DNA from: Arcuatula senhousia
Taxonomy: Eukaryota > Mollusca > Bivalvia > Mytilida > Mytilidae
Assembly: GCA_963971305.1 (NCBI GenBank)
Contig: OZ020304.1
Coordinates: 34,582,502 to 34,646,501, forward strand
Length of the DNA stretch: 64,000 nt
Reading direction: 5' to 3'
The position numbers and the translations under genes are program-made. Of this stretch, positions 12,830 to 24,180 are shown one piece after another (the first letter of the stretch is position 1; each line of letters starts with the position of its first letter). Below the pieces are notes generated by a model, which was given only the letters and a program-made list of their open reading frames with translations, ran no database searches and was not told where the DNA came from.

Positions 12830-15800
12830 TTATTTTATGAAAAACCTAATACAGACAAAAAATGATTTATAAAAAAAATAGTTACTGTCTGTGCTTTTAT
12901 ATCCGAATACGATATGTTTCAGAGCAAACAACACCGGTGTCTTGTTTCTCTGTAAAACTAGGTTAATTTTATCCCAAAATGTCCTTATATACGGGCATGT
13001 AAAAAAGTAATGATTGTAATCTTCATGTTTATTACAAAAAAGACAATTGACATTAGTGGCCAGTCTCCATTGAAATAATAGTTTCTGAGTTGGTATAATA
13101 AACTGTAAACTGAAAACTTTTAATTTATTATCTTCCAACTGATTAAATATGAAACTGTATAAATGTTTAAGATAAAAATTGTCAATGTCTTTAAAATTTT
13201 TGTTTCCATTTATATACACCTAATGACTCCTCAATTTTCTGGTTAACTAATAGCTTGTAAAATATCTTATTTTCAATTCTCATAGAATCAATTGGAGAGT
13301 GATTCCAATTTATATCCCCCCTTTTAATGTTGACATTTGTTGTAATAGAAGATTCAGATTTAAGAATATCTATCCACTCAAGTGGAACAGCCTTTTTAAT
13401 TATGCTTATTTCACACATCCAGTTTGATTTGATTTTAAGTTTTTCTAAAATAAGATGTTGTGAAATAATGCCATGTTCATCTACAATGTAGTAAATCATT
13501 CATAAAGACAATTCCACTATTTACCCAGTTTTGGAATACTAATGTTTTATTATTGAGTTTTATAAATTTATTATCCCACAAAACTTGTTTTCTAATTTCT
13601 CTAAATGATTTTGGGTTTTTACATTGGCCCCCTCCACTGGCATTCCAGCACTTAATAATATCTTTATAGAACATCAGCAGTTTGCTCAGACTATCATGCA
13701 GAACACAGCCGTTGTTTGTGTTAAAAACGAGCCACCCATAACCAAAGTTTTTAAAATAAAATTTAGGTATAAGTTTCCAGTTAGCCTCCTCACCATTAAA
13801 AAATCTCAACACCCAAGTTATCTTTAGCGACATAAAGTAACTTTTGATGTCAGTCATATTGAGTCCGCTCTTATTAAATGGAGCAATGACAAAGTTTCTC
13901 CTTACTTTATCGGGCTTATTATCCCAAAGAAATTTAAAAAACTTAGACTCAATTACTTTCAAACAAGCATTTGGAACACTACTGGCAGTTGCCAAGAAGG
14001 TAAAAATTGGCAAAACCAGTGTTTTAATTATGAGAATTTTACCTAATAAAGTGAGATTTCTTTTTTTTTTCATGAAGAAAAACATTTATCCATTTTTTCT
14101 AATCTTTTTTCCCAGTTCAATTTTTCACATTCCTCAGAATTATGTCCAAAATATACACCTAGAGCTTTTATAGGTCCATTAGACCAATTAATATTTGCCA
14201 CTTAGTCTTTACTAGACTTTAACGCCCCTATCCATAGGCCTTCCGTTTTGTTTCGATTAAGTGAAAGGCCTGAAAAAGACCCCAAAATTTCAATTTCATT
14301 CATTTCAATTTCAACTTCCTCTTTTGAAGTACAAAAAAGTGTAGTGTCATCTGCTAATTGAGATATTTTGATACTGTGAGTTTTATGATCTATTTTCACA
14401 GAAATGCCCTTTATATCCTTATTATCCCTCAATCTGGCTGCCATAATTTCAACTGACAATACAAAAAGTAAAGCAGATAGAGGACAACCTTGTCTGATAC
14501 CCCTAGAATTGTAAAAAGTACTAGAAACCCACCCATAACACACGTTTGAATATTGCTGTAAAGAGTTTGAACCCATTTAACAAATGAGTCATTAAACCCA
14601 AAATGTTTAAGAACTGAAAACATGAAATTCCATTCGATAGAGTCAAATGCTTTTGAAAAATCTACAAATACTACAGCACCTTCTATCTTATAAGCCTCGG
14701 CGTAATCTATAATATCTTGTATCTGTCTAAGGTTAAAGCCGATGAACCTATTTTTAACGTACTCTGTTTGGTCATTGTTAATTAAGTTCGGTAATATTTT
14801 TTTCAATCTTTGAGCTAAAACATAAGATAATAATTTTAAATCTACATTAAGTGGGGATATCGGACGATAATTGTCTAATGACAAAGGATCCCCCTTTTTG
14901 TATATTAATGAGAGTACACTTGTACGTTGTGAATATGATAAGTTTTGATTATCGTACCCCTTGTTCAAGACTATCACAATAATATGTTTTAGCTTATTCC
15001 AAAATTTCCTGTAAAATTCTACAGATAACCCATCTAAGCCAGGTGATTTATTTAGTTTCATCTGAAAAATAGCTTGTGTACATTCATCAACGGTAACATT
15101 TCCATCACAAATATTTTTTTTCATCTGCTGTTAGCTGATGATCTATATTTGTTTCAGAAATATATTCACGGCCTTTTTCTATATCAGGGTGTCTTGATGA
15201 ATGTAAAGTTTTATAGTAGTTTCGAATATGGGTAAGTATATCTTCTTGCTTTGTAATTATTTCATTATCTTGATCTTTAAGTTTTGTTAACGACTTCTTT
15301 ACTTGCCTCTGTTTTTCTAATCCCAAAATGTATGAATTATTCTTTTCCCCAATTTCAATCCATTTTCTCTTGATCTTATTTGTGCACCTCTTGCTTTTTG
15401 TTCATAGAGTTTACTTATTTCATCTTCAAGTTTCTTTATCTCATTGTCTAGATCAGCGCAATCAATATTACATTGGTCTCGGTGTTCTATTTTCTTTTCA
15501 AGATCTTTTTCATTTTTTCTTAAACGTTCTCTATTTAGTTTTGCTTTTGATTTGCAATAATTCAAAGTTGCCTCCCTTACCTCGATTTTAAATAAATCCC
15601 AACTCTTTTGAATGTCTTCGAGTTGAGTTCTGTTAAAATACCTATCAATGATAGCGTCAATAGTACGAACATAATTATCATCATCTAGAATTGAGATATT
15701 TAATTTCCAGTACCCCCTCCCTTTTTCGGCTGTCCCGGTTTTTAATTCCAAATACACACTTAAATGATCCGTCGAATCAATAATAGCCGGTTTTAATTTG

Positions 15801-16480
15801 CAGCTATCAACTTAAGGTAAAAAATCAGCCCCTATAAAAATCATATCGATTCTACTAGCTTGTGATTTATTTTTTCTCCGCCAAGTAAACTGTTGTTTCT
15901 TTTCATTAAGAGCTCTCCAAATATCAACTAGTTTACAAGTTTTAATCAATTCCAATAAACTATTGACAGGCTTAACACATTGTGCACTGACCCCAGAACT
16001 TTTTCTATCGATATCTTTTAACGTATCATTTTATCTCCCGCAATAATAGTAATACCTATACCATTTTCTTTGATAAATGATGTAACTTTTTTTAAAAATG
16101 CGTTTCTATTTGTTCTACAATTAGGAGCGTAAATGCATACTAATGTAAAAATGTTATTATCAACTTCAATATTGATCAAAACTATTCGCCCCTCTTGGTC
16201 GATATGTCTATTTACAAGTTTATAATTTAAGGATTTTTTAACAACTATGGCCACCCCTCTGCTGGCAGTTGTTCCATTACTACAGTAAAAATCGAAATCA
16301 AGATTGCTATTATATAAATTGTTTTCTATTTGAATATCAAAATGAGTCTCTTGCAGAAAACATATAGAAACATTTTGAGATTTTATCCATTCAAATACCC
16401 TATCTCTCTTTTTGTATGATTTGATTCCGTTTACATTTAAACTACTTAAAAAATAGAATTATTATTTGCTGGCATGAAAC
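12830..16480 (-). pseudogene. LINE ORF2: endonuclease, reverse transcriptase, zinc motif
   Basis: In translation order the endonuclease domain shows LNVNGIKSYKKRDRVFEW, the catalytic glutamate in LQETHF, a GVAIVVKK block, a degraded GDFN region (reads AGDKM at 16020-16040) and FTWRRKNKSQASRIDMIFIG with the catalytic SRID. A lysine-rich coiled-coil linker (15757-15317) follows. The reverse transcriptase (15124-14202) has SPGLDGLSVEFY, VFVDFSKAFDSI, RQGCPLSALLF and the active-site box LADDTTLF. The thumb and C-terminal region (14085-12830) ends with a CNFC-type zinc motif read here as CLFCNKHEDYNHYFFTC. Frameshifts at about 15110, 14430-14580, 13480 and 13210 break the frame. The order is that of L1/Tx1-type LINEs. 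Confidence 0.85.
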
Positions 16481-17463
16481 TTATTAATAAAAAATAAATT
16501 AATACATAACAATAATAGCGTTCATACTTTAAAGCTTGCTACTTTTGGTTTAAAATATGAGAAAATAATGTCAAAAGTAAACAATAATCCATATCATACA
16601 ATAAACATTTCAAATATTGCCCATGAAAATGTATTCTTACAATCAAACACCGATTTGTGACCTTGTTTCTGGACACCGTGTACTTTATACTGATTGACCT
16701 AATTTTCTTGTCTAGAGTAAAAAAAGGTGAAGTAATGTGTATGCTATTAACAAAAGGAACACGTTTACAAAATTTGCATTCAAAACAATAAGGATTACCA
16801 GTGTAAGAATGGAAAACTAATTTTGAGCAATTTATAATGGATTTAAAACTTGTGGCTTGTATGATAAGATAAATTACCTGGAAGGATTTAACTAGAGCAT
16901 GCATGCCGATCATCATCACACTACCATGAAGTATTTGATTGGTGACAACCATCAATGACTGTGGTAAGATTTCATTGATATCCTTAGATATGTTTATAGG
17001 CGATGGTTCCATTATATAGTTGTGTTTGTAAACAATAAATAGATTATTGTAAAAATTATTTTTCTCATAGTATAAAAATAGACTAGGGAAATTCCACATT
17101 AGATACGTGCAAAATATAGATACAGAATTGCTTTCTAACATCAAGAAAAAAGATATCCATGTCTATGAACATGAGTTTTTTATACAATATTTTCAAATAG
17201 TAATACTTTGTTTCTACTCTTCTACACATACAAACATCAAAATAGTGACATAATTTCCAATTTAAAAAGTATTGAGAATACAATAATTGTGAAAATGTCA
17301 ACACAACAAAACAATTATAATAGAAAACTGCAAACTCTTTTAAAAAAGAGTTAAATAATTTTCTTTTTATTTCTATTTTGATTTTTTTTCTTTTTTTATT
17401 GTATAAAGTTTTGAAATAAGTTAAACTAAACATATCAATCTAAAATAGATATAAGTTAACAGT
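16481..17463. other. Unusual 1-kb inter-ORF stretch of the LINE
   Basis: AT-rich DNA between ORF1 and ORF2. It contains a 201-codon minus-strand open frame (17144-16539) with cysteine pairs (CFECKFC) but no recognised domain. Inter-ORF spacers of such LINEs are normally much shorter, so this may be a further insertion. No target duplication was found. Confidence 0.35.
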
Positions 17464-19008
17464 ATCACAGGGTTCAGGTTTGTTTATGCTTCTTTGCACC
17501 TGTACCTGTCTCAGGAGGTGTGGGAGGTGTATGGGTGTGTTGCACATGTTGGCCTCTAATTGGTCTCTGTTGTTGAGGGGTTTTAACAAACTTGTCAAGT
17601 GAAGGCTGTGTCCTTCCTTTATTGTCACCTTTTGCAAAACGGACATTTTTTCCTCCTTGAGTTTGTTTTTTTAAACCTGGTTTAGAACTGGAGTTCCCAT
17701 TTGCTACCTGATCATCCCTGGCATTTGGTATGTTTTCTTCTATGTTTTGAGAGCTTTTTTCCTTGGTCTGATCTACAGTTGTATCATGTGCTATAGTGCA
17801 ATTCTCATTGCTTCCTTCTGTGACAATACTTTGATTTGTCTCATCTTCTGTTTTGTCATTGAAGGACAATCTATCACTTTGTGTCCAGGTTCCTTACATT
17901 GCCTACATACCCAGTCACTGGTACATTCAAAAACCATATACCCAGGCTGCAAACATTTATGACAAGTCTTGATTTCATTATTGTCATTATCACCTCTTCT
18001 TTGGAATTCTGGTTGGCCTGCATATAAAACCACTGCAAGATATTTGCCAATTTGTAGGTTTCTGGGGATAGGTTTCTCTAACAGTTTGCTTATCACTATT
18101 CTGTCTCCTGTCTGACAGTTTGTGAGTTTACCCTTGATTCTTAATCTCTCTCTGAAGAGACCTTGAATGTCACATCCTTGCAGAGAAAGTGTTCGTTTTA
18201 TTTGCCCGTCATCTGCTGATATTGGCACATTTTTTACCTTAATACGGATGGTGTCTGGTCTGACATATCCAGGATTTCGGGGATTTTGCGGGTGAAGGGG
18301 GGTCTGCCTGCCACGCAGATTTATCCCCGTAACTAGCAACGACAGTTTGTCATCCTCGTTATCCATATAAATGCGCCACATTTCCCTTATTCTCTGTATG
18401 CCTTTTATTGGCTCTGCGGGCACTTTTTCATTGATGGAATTATAGATTTCAACATTTTTAAGCCAAAGGGATCGTGGGGGCTTAGCTGCGTCATGTACAT
18501 CAGTATCAAGCAAGAATATAGGTTTGACAAGGTCGCTAGGATCTACTTGCTCGTTTTCATTTGGACTAAAATCATTATCTGTTTGTCTGTTTACATTTGT
18601 GAGTGCTTCAGAGTAGGTCGCCATTTTTGTTTCATTGTTTTCATTCACTTCACTTTGAATGTCATTTTCATCGTCTTGCACGAATCTCAAACCTGTTAAA
18701 AGTCTTTTAAATCGTTCCTGTGTCATATTTCTACACAACTCTTCAATATCTCTCTGCCTATTTCTAATTTAGTACACTTATTTAACTTTTTTAACGGGAG
18801 CGATTCAATGATAGCCTTGGCTAACAGGGGCACATCACTCCTCAAAAACAATTTTGCGTGCAAGTTTGTTGTCATCTGGTAAAGTATTATTTGTGAGATA
18901 TGCATACATGTACTTGAAATCTTCCCACTCTTTTGTTCATTGCCTATGTTTTCTGGCAATTTTGTTGTTTGTGCATCTAAAATGGTCTCTGTTTCATTTG
19001 ATATTTCC
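17464..19008 (-). pseudogene. LINE ORF1: nucleic-acid-binding protein with zinc knuckles
   Basis: ORF1-type protein that would coat the LINE RNA. The main open frame is 18738-17791 (315 codons). An upstream piece (about 19008-18723) and a downstream piece (17869-17474) are in other frames. A charged N-terminal part is followed by a region reading DTIRIKVKNVPISADDGQIKR, an RNA-recognition-like fold, and then two CCHC knuckles. The first (CHKCLQPGYMVFEC) has tyrosine where histidine is expected. The second (CRQCKEPGHKVIDC) is complete. The apparent ATG at 19010 overlaps the target duplication, so the real 5' end is missing or starts at the junction. Confidence 0.75.
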
Positions 19009-19017
19009 ATAACAACA

Positions 19018-19292
19018 GGAATGAAGGTTTTACTTTTGAGACATATGAAAATGTGACCTGTAATGGAACAGAAGGTTCAGGGTTTTCTACTAGGTTCAAA
19101 TCAAGTAAGGCAAGAACATCCGCAGGTTCTACATCGGGTTGAGTGTCTTGAGAGGGGTATTCCCTTCTTGACAGACAGTCTGCATTGGTATTTTTCTTAC
19201 CAGGCAGAAAACAAACCTCATAATCATACCCTTGTAAAAGAATAGACCACCTGGCTAGACGTCCTGCTGACTGGTTTATAGAATTCAACCAC
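19018..19292 (-). pseudogene. pol: Ty3 RNase H, C-terminal part
   Basis: The open frame 19312-18977 contains LLKWLNSINQSAGRLARW, YDYEVCFLPGKKNTNADCLS and the following linker. This is the C-terminal end of a Ty3-type RNase H, where the aspartate of NADCLSR is a conserved active-site position. It directly continues the fragment ending TDHNTL at 21261, from which the Penelope-like insertion separates it. The frame runs into LINE sequence at 19017. Confidence 0.85.
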
Positions 19293-19658
19293 TTAAGTAA
19301 AGGTAATAACAAAACTACCGAACTTGAATGATCAATCTCATAGTCCAGAGAAATGACAAAAACGAATCAGTTATACTGGAGAATCGGTGGATCGCAATGG
19401 TCCTGACTTGGTACAGGCATTTCAAACGAAATGGTGGGTTAAACCAGGTTTTATGGCGCCAAACCTCCCTCTTCCATTGCGATCTTAGGATCCGGTAATG
19501 ACCACAGAACACAATACAGTTGTGAGACACAATAGGGATATTGAGGTGATCATCTCAGTACAGCAGACTAGTCAAACACTAATTAAAACAATTAACTATC
19601 ATATCTTTTAACTCAATTTTTCTACTAGTGGCTGATAACGAAGAAAGTATTATTTTAG

Positions 19659-20050
19659 TTATCGTATGAGACGTATTTTCTTATAGCCCTGCTCCAAAAG
19701 TCGGTCACGAAGAAAACGGTGCCTGATCAAAAAATCTGTGAAATGTGTGCAAGCTCTGGCATATCGAATAAGTTGTGAAGTATAAACACCGTATGCAGGA
19801 GAAGTAGGTATATTGCTCTGTAGATAAGAAATATTAATAATTTGAAAATTAAAATCGTCTCGTTTATCGTAAATTTTTGTACTGAGATGACCACCTGGGT
19901 CAAATTCGAGGTGCAAATCCAAGAAAGACGGGAAGCAATTAGATTCGGTGGTCTCTGTAATCTCCAATTCCGGAGGATATATTGAAGGAATCCACCTACC
20001 AAATGAAGTGTTATTGACATAAAGGACATCATCAATATATCTAAATGATA
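19659..20050 (-). pseudogene. Penelope-superfamily reverse transcriptase fragment
   Basis: The frame begins with the catalytic box FRYIDDVLYVNN (about 20050-20014) and continues with FPSFLDLHLEF, LSTKIYDKRDDFNF, SPAYGVYTSQLIRYARAC and a final LLEQGY. Related sequences, most clearly the LSTKLYDKREDFNF and PAYGVYVS motifs, recur on the plus strand at 33.7-34.0 kb. The fragment is 5'-truncated at the palm. Its 3' UTR (19298-19650) contains a GGCGCCATAAAACCTGG-type motif read on the minus strand. By alignment of motif order it matches the part of Penelope-like RTs just before the SCHP segment. Confidence 0.7.
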
Positions 20051-20087
20051 TATATATCTATAAAAGCCAACAGATACTCACCAATAC

Positions 20088-20948
20088 TTGTCACCACATA
20101 GCTGCCATCCCCCACATTGTACCAAAAGCATACCTAACAGTCAGTCTCTAAGGGTTAGACGTGTCTGTTCCGATGAACAAACATCTTCTCGGCGCCTCAA
20201 TAAATTACATGATCATCTTCGAAAAAGGGGCTATAAACATAAAACTATCAAAGAAGGGTTTAACAAGGCCAATTCTCGACCTAGAGCAGAACTATTAGAG
20301 TATAAACAAAAGAAAAACACAAAAAGGGTACCCTGTGTCATCACGTACCATCCATGTTTAAGACACAGTTCCAGCATCATCCTTCGACACTGGCCATCAG
20401 TCGAAAAGAGTTCCAAGCTGTCCAAGATCTTTCCTGAGCCTCCCATGGTTGCGTTCAAACAACCTGACAGTCTTAAACACCATCTGGTTCGAGCTGAAAT
20501 TGGTCCTAAACGTAACCAGTCCGGTTTGAACCGCCCCTGTGGAGACAAACGCTGCAAATGCTGCAAACACATTCAAAATTCGTCAACATTCCACAGTAAG
20601 ACCACCAGCAAAACTTACAAAATCTTTTGTGATGTCAATTGCAAGAGTGCTAACGTGATCTACATGCTCGAATGCACTACATGTGGTCTCCAGTATGTTG
20701 GCGAATCTAAACAGCATTTCAACAGACGTTTGAACGGACACAGAAGTGATCTGAAAACTAAACCAGATCTTCTGGTCAGTCAGCACTTTAGACTGCCAGG
20801 TCACAACCTGAACGACTTCCACGACATGAAGGTACTAATCATCGAACAGAACCATGCGTGGAAAGACTCAGAAAGAGAGGCCCGGGAAAGCTTTTGGATA
20901 CAGGAATTAGGAGTCTTACATCCTAATGGAATTAACAAGAAAAAATAG
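20088..20948 (+). pseudogene. Penelope-like element C-terminus with GIY-YIG endonuclease
   Basis: An open 286-codon fragment without a genuine start. It opens with SCHPPHCTKSIPNSQSLRVR, the segment that follows the palm in Penelope-like reverse transcriptases, then the thumb/linker (HLRKRGY, LRHWPSVEKS). A cysteine cluster CGDKRCKCCKHI is followed by a GIY-YIG nuclease: NVIYMLEC and LQYVGESKQHFNRRLNGHRSDL, with the usual arginine and histidine and a distal ESFWIQELG glutamate. The nuclease nicks target DNA during insertion. The frame is intact to the stop at 20946-20948, so this portion is well preserved although the 5' part is missing. A 3' UTR of about 300 bp ends in an ATATA tract. Confidence 0.8.
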
Positions 20949-21260
20949 AATTTTCTACATCATTATCTCACAGTTATACTTCAGTTCTTATTTCTTAACA
21001 TATAATTTTAATCATGTTTTTAACGACCAGTAAACATCTAGTTCAAGATCTATCGTCGTACGTCATCAACTTGTTTATAATCTAACACATGTAGTGAGTA
21101 GATTTCAGGATCTATCACGATTTAATTCAGTGTTGATTTAGACACCAACGAAGAACAACCGATTGTTCGAAATATCTGTCAATAATAATTTAGTTTCATT
21201 TGCATTGTTGCACATTCGTATAGACTTTTATATCTATAATATATAAATATATATATTAAG

Positions 21261-21715
21261 AGTATTATGGTCAGTGTAAATCTTTAAGTGGTTGTCTGCC
21301 AAGTATACATGATATGCTCTGATACCTTCAAGAATAGCAAGACATTCAAGTTCTGATGTGCCCCATTTCTTTTCAGCTGTTGTTAAAGAACGACCATCAT
21401 ATGCAATTACCCTTTCCATACCATTTGGAACTTGTCCTAATATGAATCCAAGTGCAGTGTTGCTTGCATCTGTAGTCAGTATGAAAGGTTCTGACATCTT
21501 ATTGTAAGCTAAAATTGGAGCTGAACAGAGCAAAGATTTCAATTTGTCAAAACTTTTCTGTTTTTGAGTTTTAGGAACAGGCAATGTGCTTACAGCATCT
21601 ACTTTAGACATGTCAACTGAAACACCCTTTTTAGAAAGTTTGTGTCCTAAGTAAATGACCTCTTTTCTGGCAAATGAACATTTACTTGGTTTTAATGTTA
21701 AACCAGCTGCTATGA
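21261..21715 (-). pseudogene. pol: Ty3 reverse transcriptase end and RNase H start
   Basis: The frame contains AGLTLKPSKCSFARKEVIYLGH (end of the RT fingers/palm), VSTLPVPKTQKQ, then directly KSFDKLKSLLCSAPILAY and the RNase H motifs LTTDASNTALGFIL, TSELECLAILEGIRAYHVYL and IYTDHNTL. The conserved FLG..YYR thumb segment, normally about 40 residues between PKTQ and KSFDKLK, is absent without loss of frame, so an in-frame deletion is likely. Insertions cut both ends (21715/21722 and 21261/21255). Confidence 0.85.
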
Positions 21716-21721
21716 GTTTAT

Positions 21722-23035
21722 TATGGCACGCCGTTCTCGTCAAAAGTATGATTTCAAATATCATCACAAATTACACACTCAAAGTTATATATACACACAA
21801 AATTTTAAATGTCGCACTCAAAATTTTAAACGTCGCACTCAAAATTTTAAATTTCGCACTCAAAAAAGTAAATCGAAATTACACACTCAAAATTTTAATT
21901 TTCATACTACAAAATGAAAACTACGCACTCAAAACCGAAAAATACGAACTCAAAATTGCACATGACTTATAAATATTCATTAGATTTATTTGAATATTTC
22001 AATCCCGGTTTTTCTGAAGCTTGAAGAGTCCATGTAAAACAAAAAACGAAACCAAACAAAAATTTGTAAAGCATGAAGCCAAACAATAGATAATTGTTAA
22101 AAAAGAAAAACATGAAAATAAGTAATGTAGAATTAGAAAGGCTTTAGCCACAGGCACTTGTTTCTATCAATGTGCGGGTCGATTATCAATATTCTTTCTT
22201 TTATATGGATAGTCGATCCTCACATTGATAGAAACAAGTACCTGTAGCGTTTGCTCCTGTTCAAGGATATGTGCATTTGTAGCAACAAAGAGATATCCAA
22301 CAATTAGTCAACTGAAAGCAAAACCAGAGACCCTATATTTTATAGGGTCTCTGGCAACGCTAAACCGATTTTTTTTTACAATGCTTCAAAATCATTTAAC
22401 ACAAAAACTAAGCAAGGTATGCGCGTTAATCCATGAAGGTCCCTCTACTTAAAGAAGCATTTGATTCAAGACGAAAAAAATATAATATACGTGTTATATA
22501 TGTTTTCTGTTGTGGATTTAAAAAAATACTGTTTAGATTGTAGGTTATGCCACGTACACTTTTTCCACATCTCATTTTCTTCTATTAAATATTTGTTTTA
22601 CAAAGATGTCCAAAAACATCATATATATATTTTTTATGGAAAATGATAAGGCTTATCTATATAAATAGATTCGTTTCAAAAACGCAAAAACCACCAAGAT
22701 AAAATTTATCTATTTATATCTTAATGAATATTTATGAGTTTTGCGCGAAAATAATGCGCACAATATTGAGTGCGATTTTTTCCGTTTTGAGTGTATCATA
22801 GACCTGTATATCAATGAGATCTATGAGTGTATATATATAAAAATTTTGAATGTGTATTTTCAATCTTCCCTTTTGAGTGCGAAACATAAAATTTTGAGTG
22901 CATGTTTTAATTTTGAGTGCGAAATAAAATATGTTTAGTGCTAAATTTAACACTTTGAGTGCATATTTAAAAGTTTGAGTGTGTAATTTGTGATGATATT
23001 TTAATTTATACTTTTGACGAGAACGGCGTGCCATA
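21722..23035. mobile_element. 1.3-kb TIR element with subrepeat-rich ends
   Basis: A non-autonomous DNA element whose ends are exact inverted copies of TATGGCACGCCGTTCTCGTC. It is flanked by GTTTAT (21716-21721, 23036-23041). Inside each end are short CGCACTCAAAATTTTAAA-like subrepeats (21775-21965; inverted at 22745-23000). The centre holds an imperfect hairpin with arms of about 37 bp (about 22150-22246) and a perfect 14-bp hairpin CCAGAGACCCTATA (22322-22353). There is no coding capacity. It is inserted between the FDKL and IAAGL codons of the Ty3 reverse transcriptase. Confidence 0.8.
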
Positions 23036-23041
23036 GTTTAT

Positions 23042-23545
23042 CAAAGACACGTTGAAGGTGACAAAGATGTTGCTCAAATGACTGACTGAAAACAAGAATG
23101 TCACCCACATAGACAAGAGCCATTGTGTTACTTAATGATCTGAGAACTTGAGTGAGCAAATGTTGGAAAGAAGATGGAGCTGAAGCTAAGCCAAATGGTA
23201 ACCTTTTCCATTGATACACACCACTAGGTGTGACAAATGCTAATTGATGGGCTGTCGCTGGGTCAAGACCACACTGTCAATATCCTGCCAAAAGATCAAA
23301 TGTGCTGAAAATACTAGCCCTGGCTTTGCCCAAAGCATCGAATAAATCTTCTAACCTAAGAAGAGGGAAGAATTTTGGCTTTATTACATTGTTGAGTGCC
23401 CTACAGTCCACACAAAACCTTATTTCTCCTGATATTTTCTTTCATATGACCACAGGGCTTTGTCACTCAGAATATGACTCTTCTATTATGCCTTGTTCAA
23501 GAAGAACATCAATTTGTCTGTTCATTTCATCTAGAACAGGATGTT
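23042..23545 (-). pseudogene. pol: Ty3 reverse transcriptase, N-terminal and palm part
   Basis: Degraded frames read EMNRQIDVLLEQGIIEES, CGL-type block, NNVIKPKFFPLLRLEDLFDALG, STFDLLAGY-stop-Q (the tryptophan after GY is a stop), VYQWKRLPFGLASAPSSFQ and the active-site region ALVYVGDILVFSQSFEQHL. The normal Y-x-D-D box reads YVGD, so the first catalytic aspartate of the pair is glycine. Frameshifts lie near 23440. Upstream protease and gag are missing because satellite DNA begins at about 23546. Confidence 0.85.
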
Positions 23546-23778
23546 AAGTTAAAAAGTTGCATGAATACATTGCTGCCTAATGAAATAAGGTTCATTAAGT
23601 TAACAGATAATAAAGGAAATCTGTTCGCATATAAATATAGATCACATTTTCAAATTTCTTATGAAAAATATATGAAACTTTAGTAAAATCATATATTTGA
23701 GCATAAAATTATATGACGGTTTAATAAAATTGACAAGAAATACAAATGACAACAAAGTTCCAGACAATAAATTTTGCT

Positions 23779-23822
23779 ACGCCTGACGCGCGTTTCGTCT
23801 ATTCAAGACTCATCAGAGGTGC
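23779..23822 (-). ncRNA. Hammerhead ribozyme, retrozyme A unit 1
   Basis: Minus strand: core CTGATGA, a four-pair helix II GTCT/AGAC with loop TGAAT, GAAA, a minimal helix III CGCGCG, then GTC with predicted cleavage between 23785 and 23784. Helix I pairs GCACCT with AGGCGT, with one A-C mismatch. Unit 2 does not have this mismatch. Confidence 0.8.
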
Positions 23823-24136
23823 TCTACCAAAAATATTGAAAATGCCAAACACTGTATAAATATGAAGAGCATAGAACAGTATAACCAAAAATACCAAACT
23901 GGGGAACCAAATTATTACTAAGATAATCAACCTATGTCTGGGGTAGGAAGAACCTTAGGGTTTAGACAATTTTGAAATTTAGACGGATAATTTGAAGCTT
24001 TGATGTATTCTCCAACTCAAAAAGTGTTGGTGCCGGAGCGGGCTAACCTCGGGGAATTTACACTCCACCAGCAGTGCTAACCTTCACGTGTGTTCGAAAT
24101 ACAAATGACAACAAAGTTCAGACAATAAATTTTGCT

Positions 24137-24180
24137 ACGCCTGACGCGCGTTTCGTCTATTCAAGACTCATCAGAGGCGC
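24137..24180 (-). ncRNA. Hammerhead ribozyme, retrozyme A unit 2
   Basis: Same core as unit 1, with helix I GCGCCT/AGGCGT fully paired (one G-U). Predicted cleavage after GTC between 24143 and 24142. All conserved hammerhead core bases (CTGATGA, GAAA, NUH site) are present. Confidence 0.85.

Larger units (their letters stand above)
12583..19008 (-). mobile_element. L1/Tx1-like non-LTR retrotransposon (LINE), decayed
   Basis: A 6.4-kb element with an ORF1 carrying zinc knuckles (about 19008-17464) and an ORF2 carrying apurinic-type endonuclease, reverse transcriptase and a C-terminal zinc motif (about 16480-12830). The 9-bp ATAACAACA occurs at 12574-12582 and 19009-19017 and is taken as its target duplication. 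No poly-A tail is evident. Many stops and frameshifts show that it is dead. It is inserted just after the RNase H part of the Ty3 pol gene. Confidence 0.8.
19298..21255. mobile_element. Head-to-head pair of Penelope-like fragments
   Basis: An insertion in the Ty3 RNase H gene flanked by TTAAG (19293-19297 and 21256-21260). The left half (19298 to about 20050) is a minus-strand fragment with a reverse-transcriptase palm and a 3' UTR ending at TAAAGGTAATAAC. The right half (about 20060-21255) is a plus-strand fragment with the reverse-transcriptase end and a GIY-YIG nuclease. The two halves differ in sequence family and meet 5' to 5' near 20060. Confidence 0.7.

Noticed and set aside
16539..17144. 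201-codon frame as a host gene
   Set aside because: It lies inside the LINE between ORF1 and ORF2 in AT-rich DNA. No splice or start evidence supports an independent gene.
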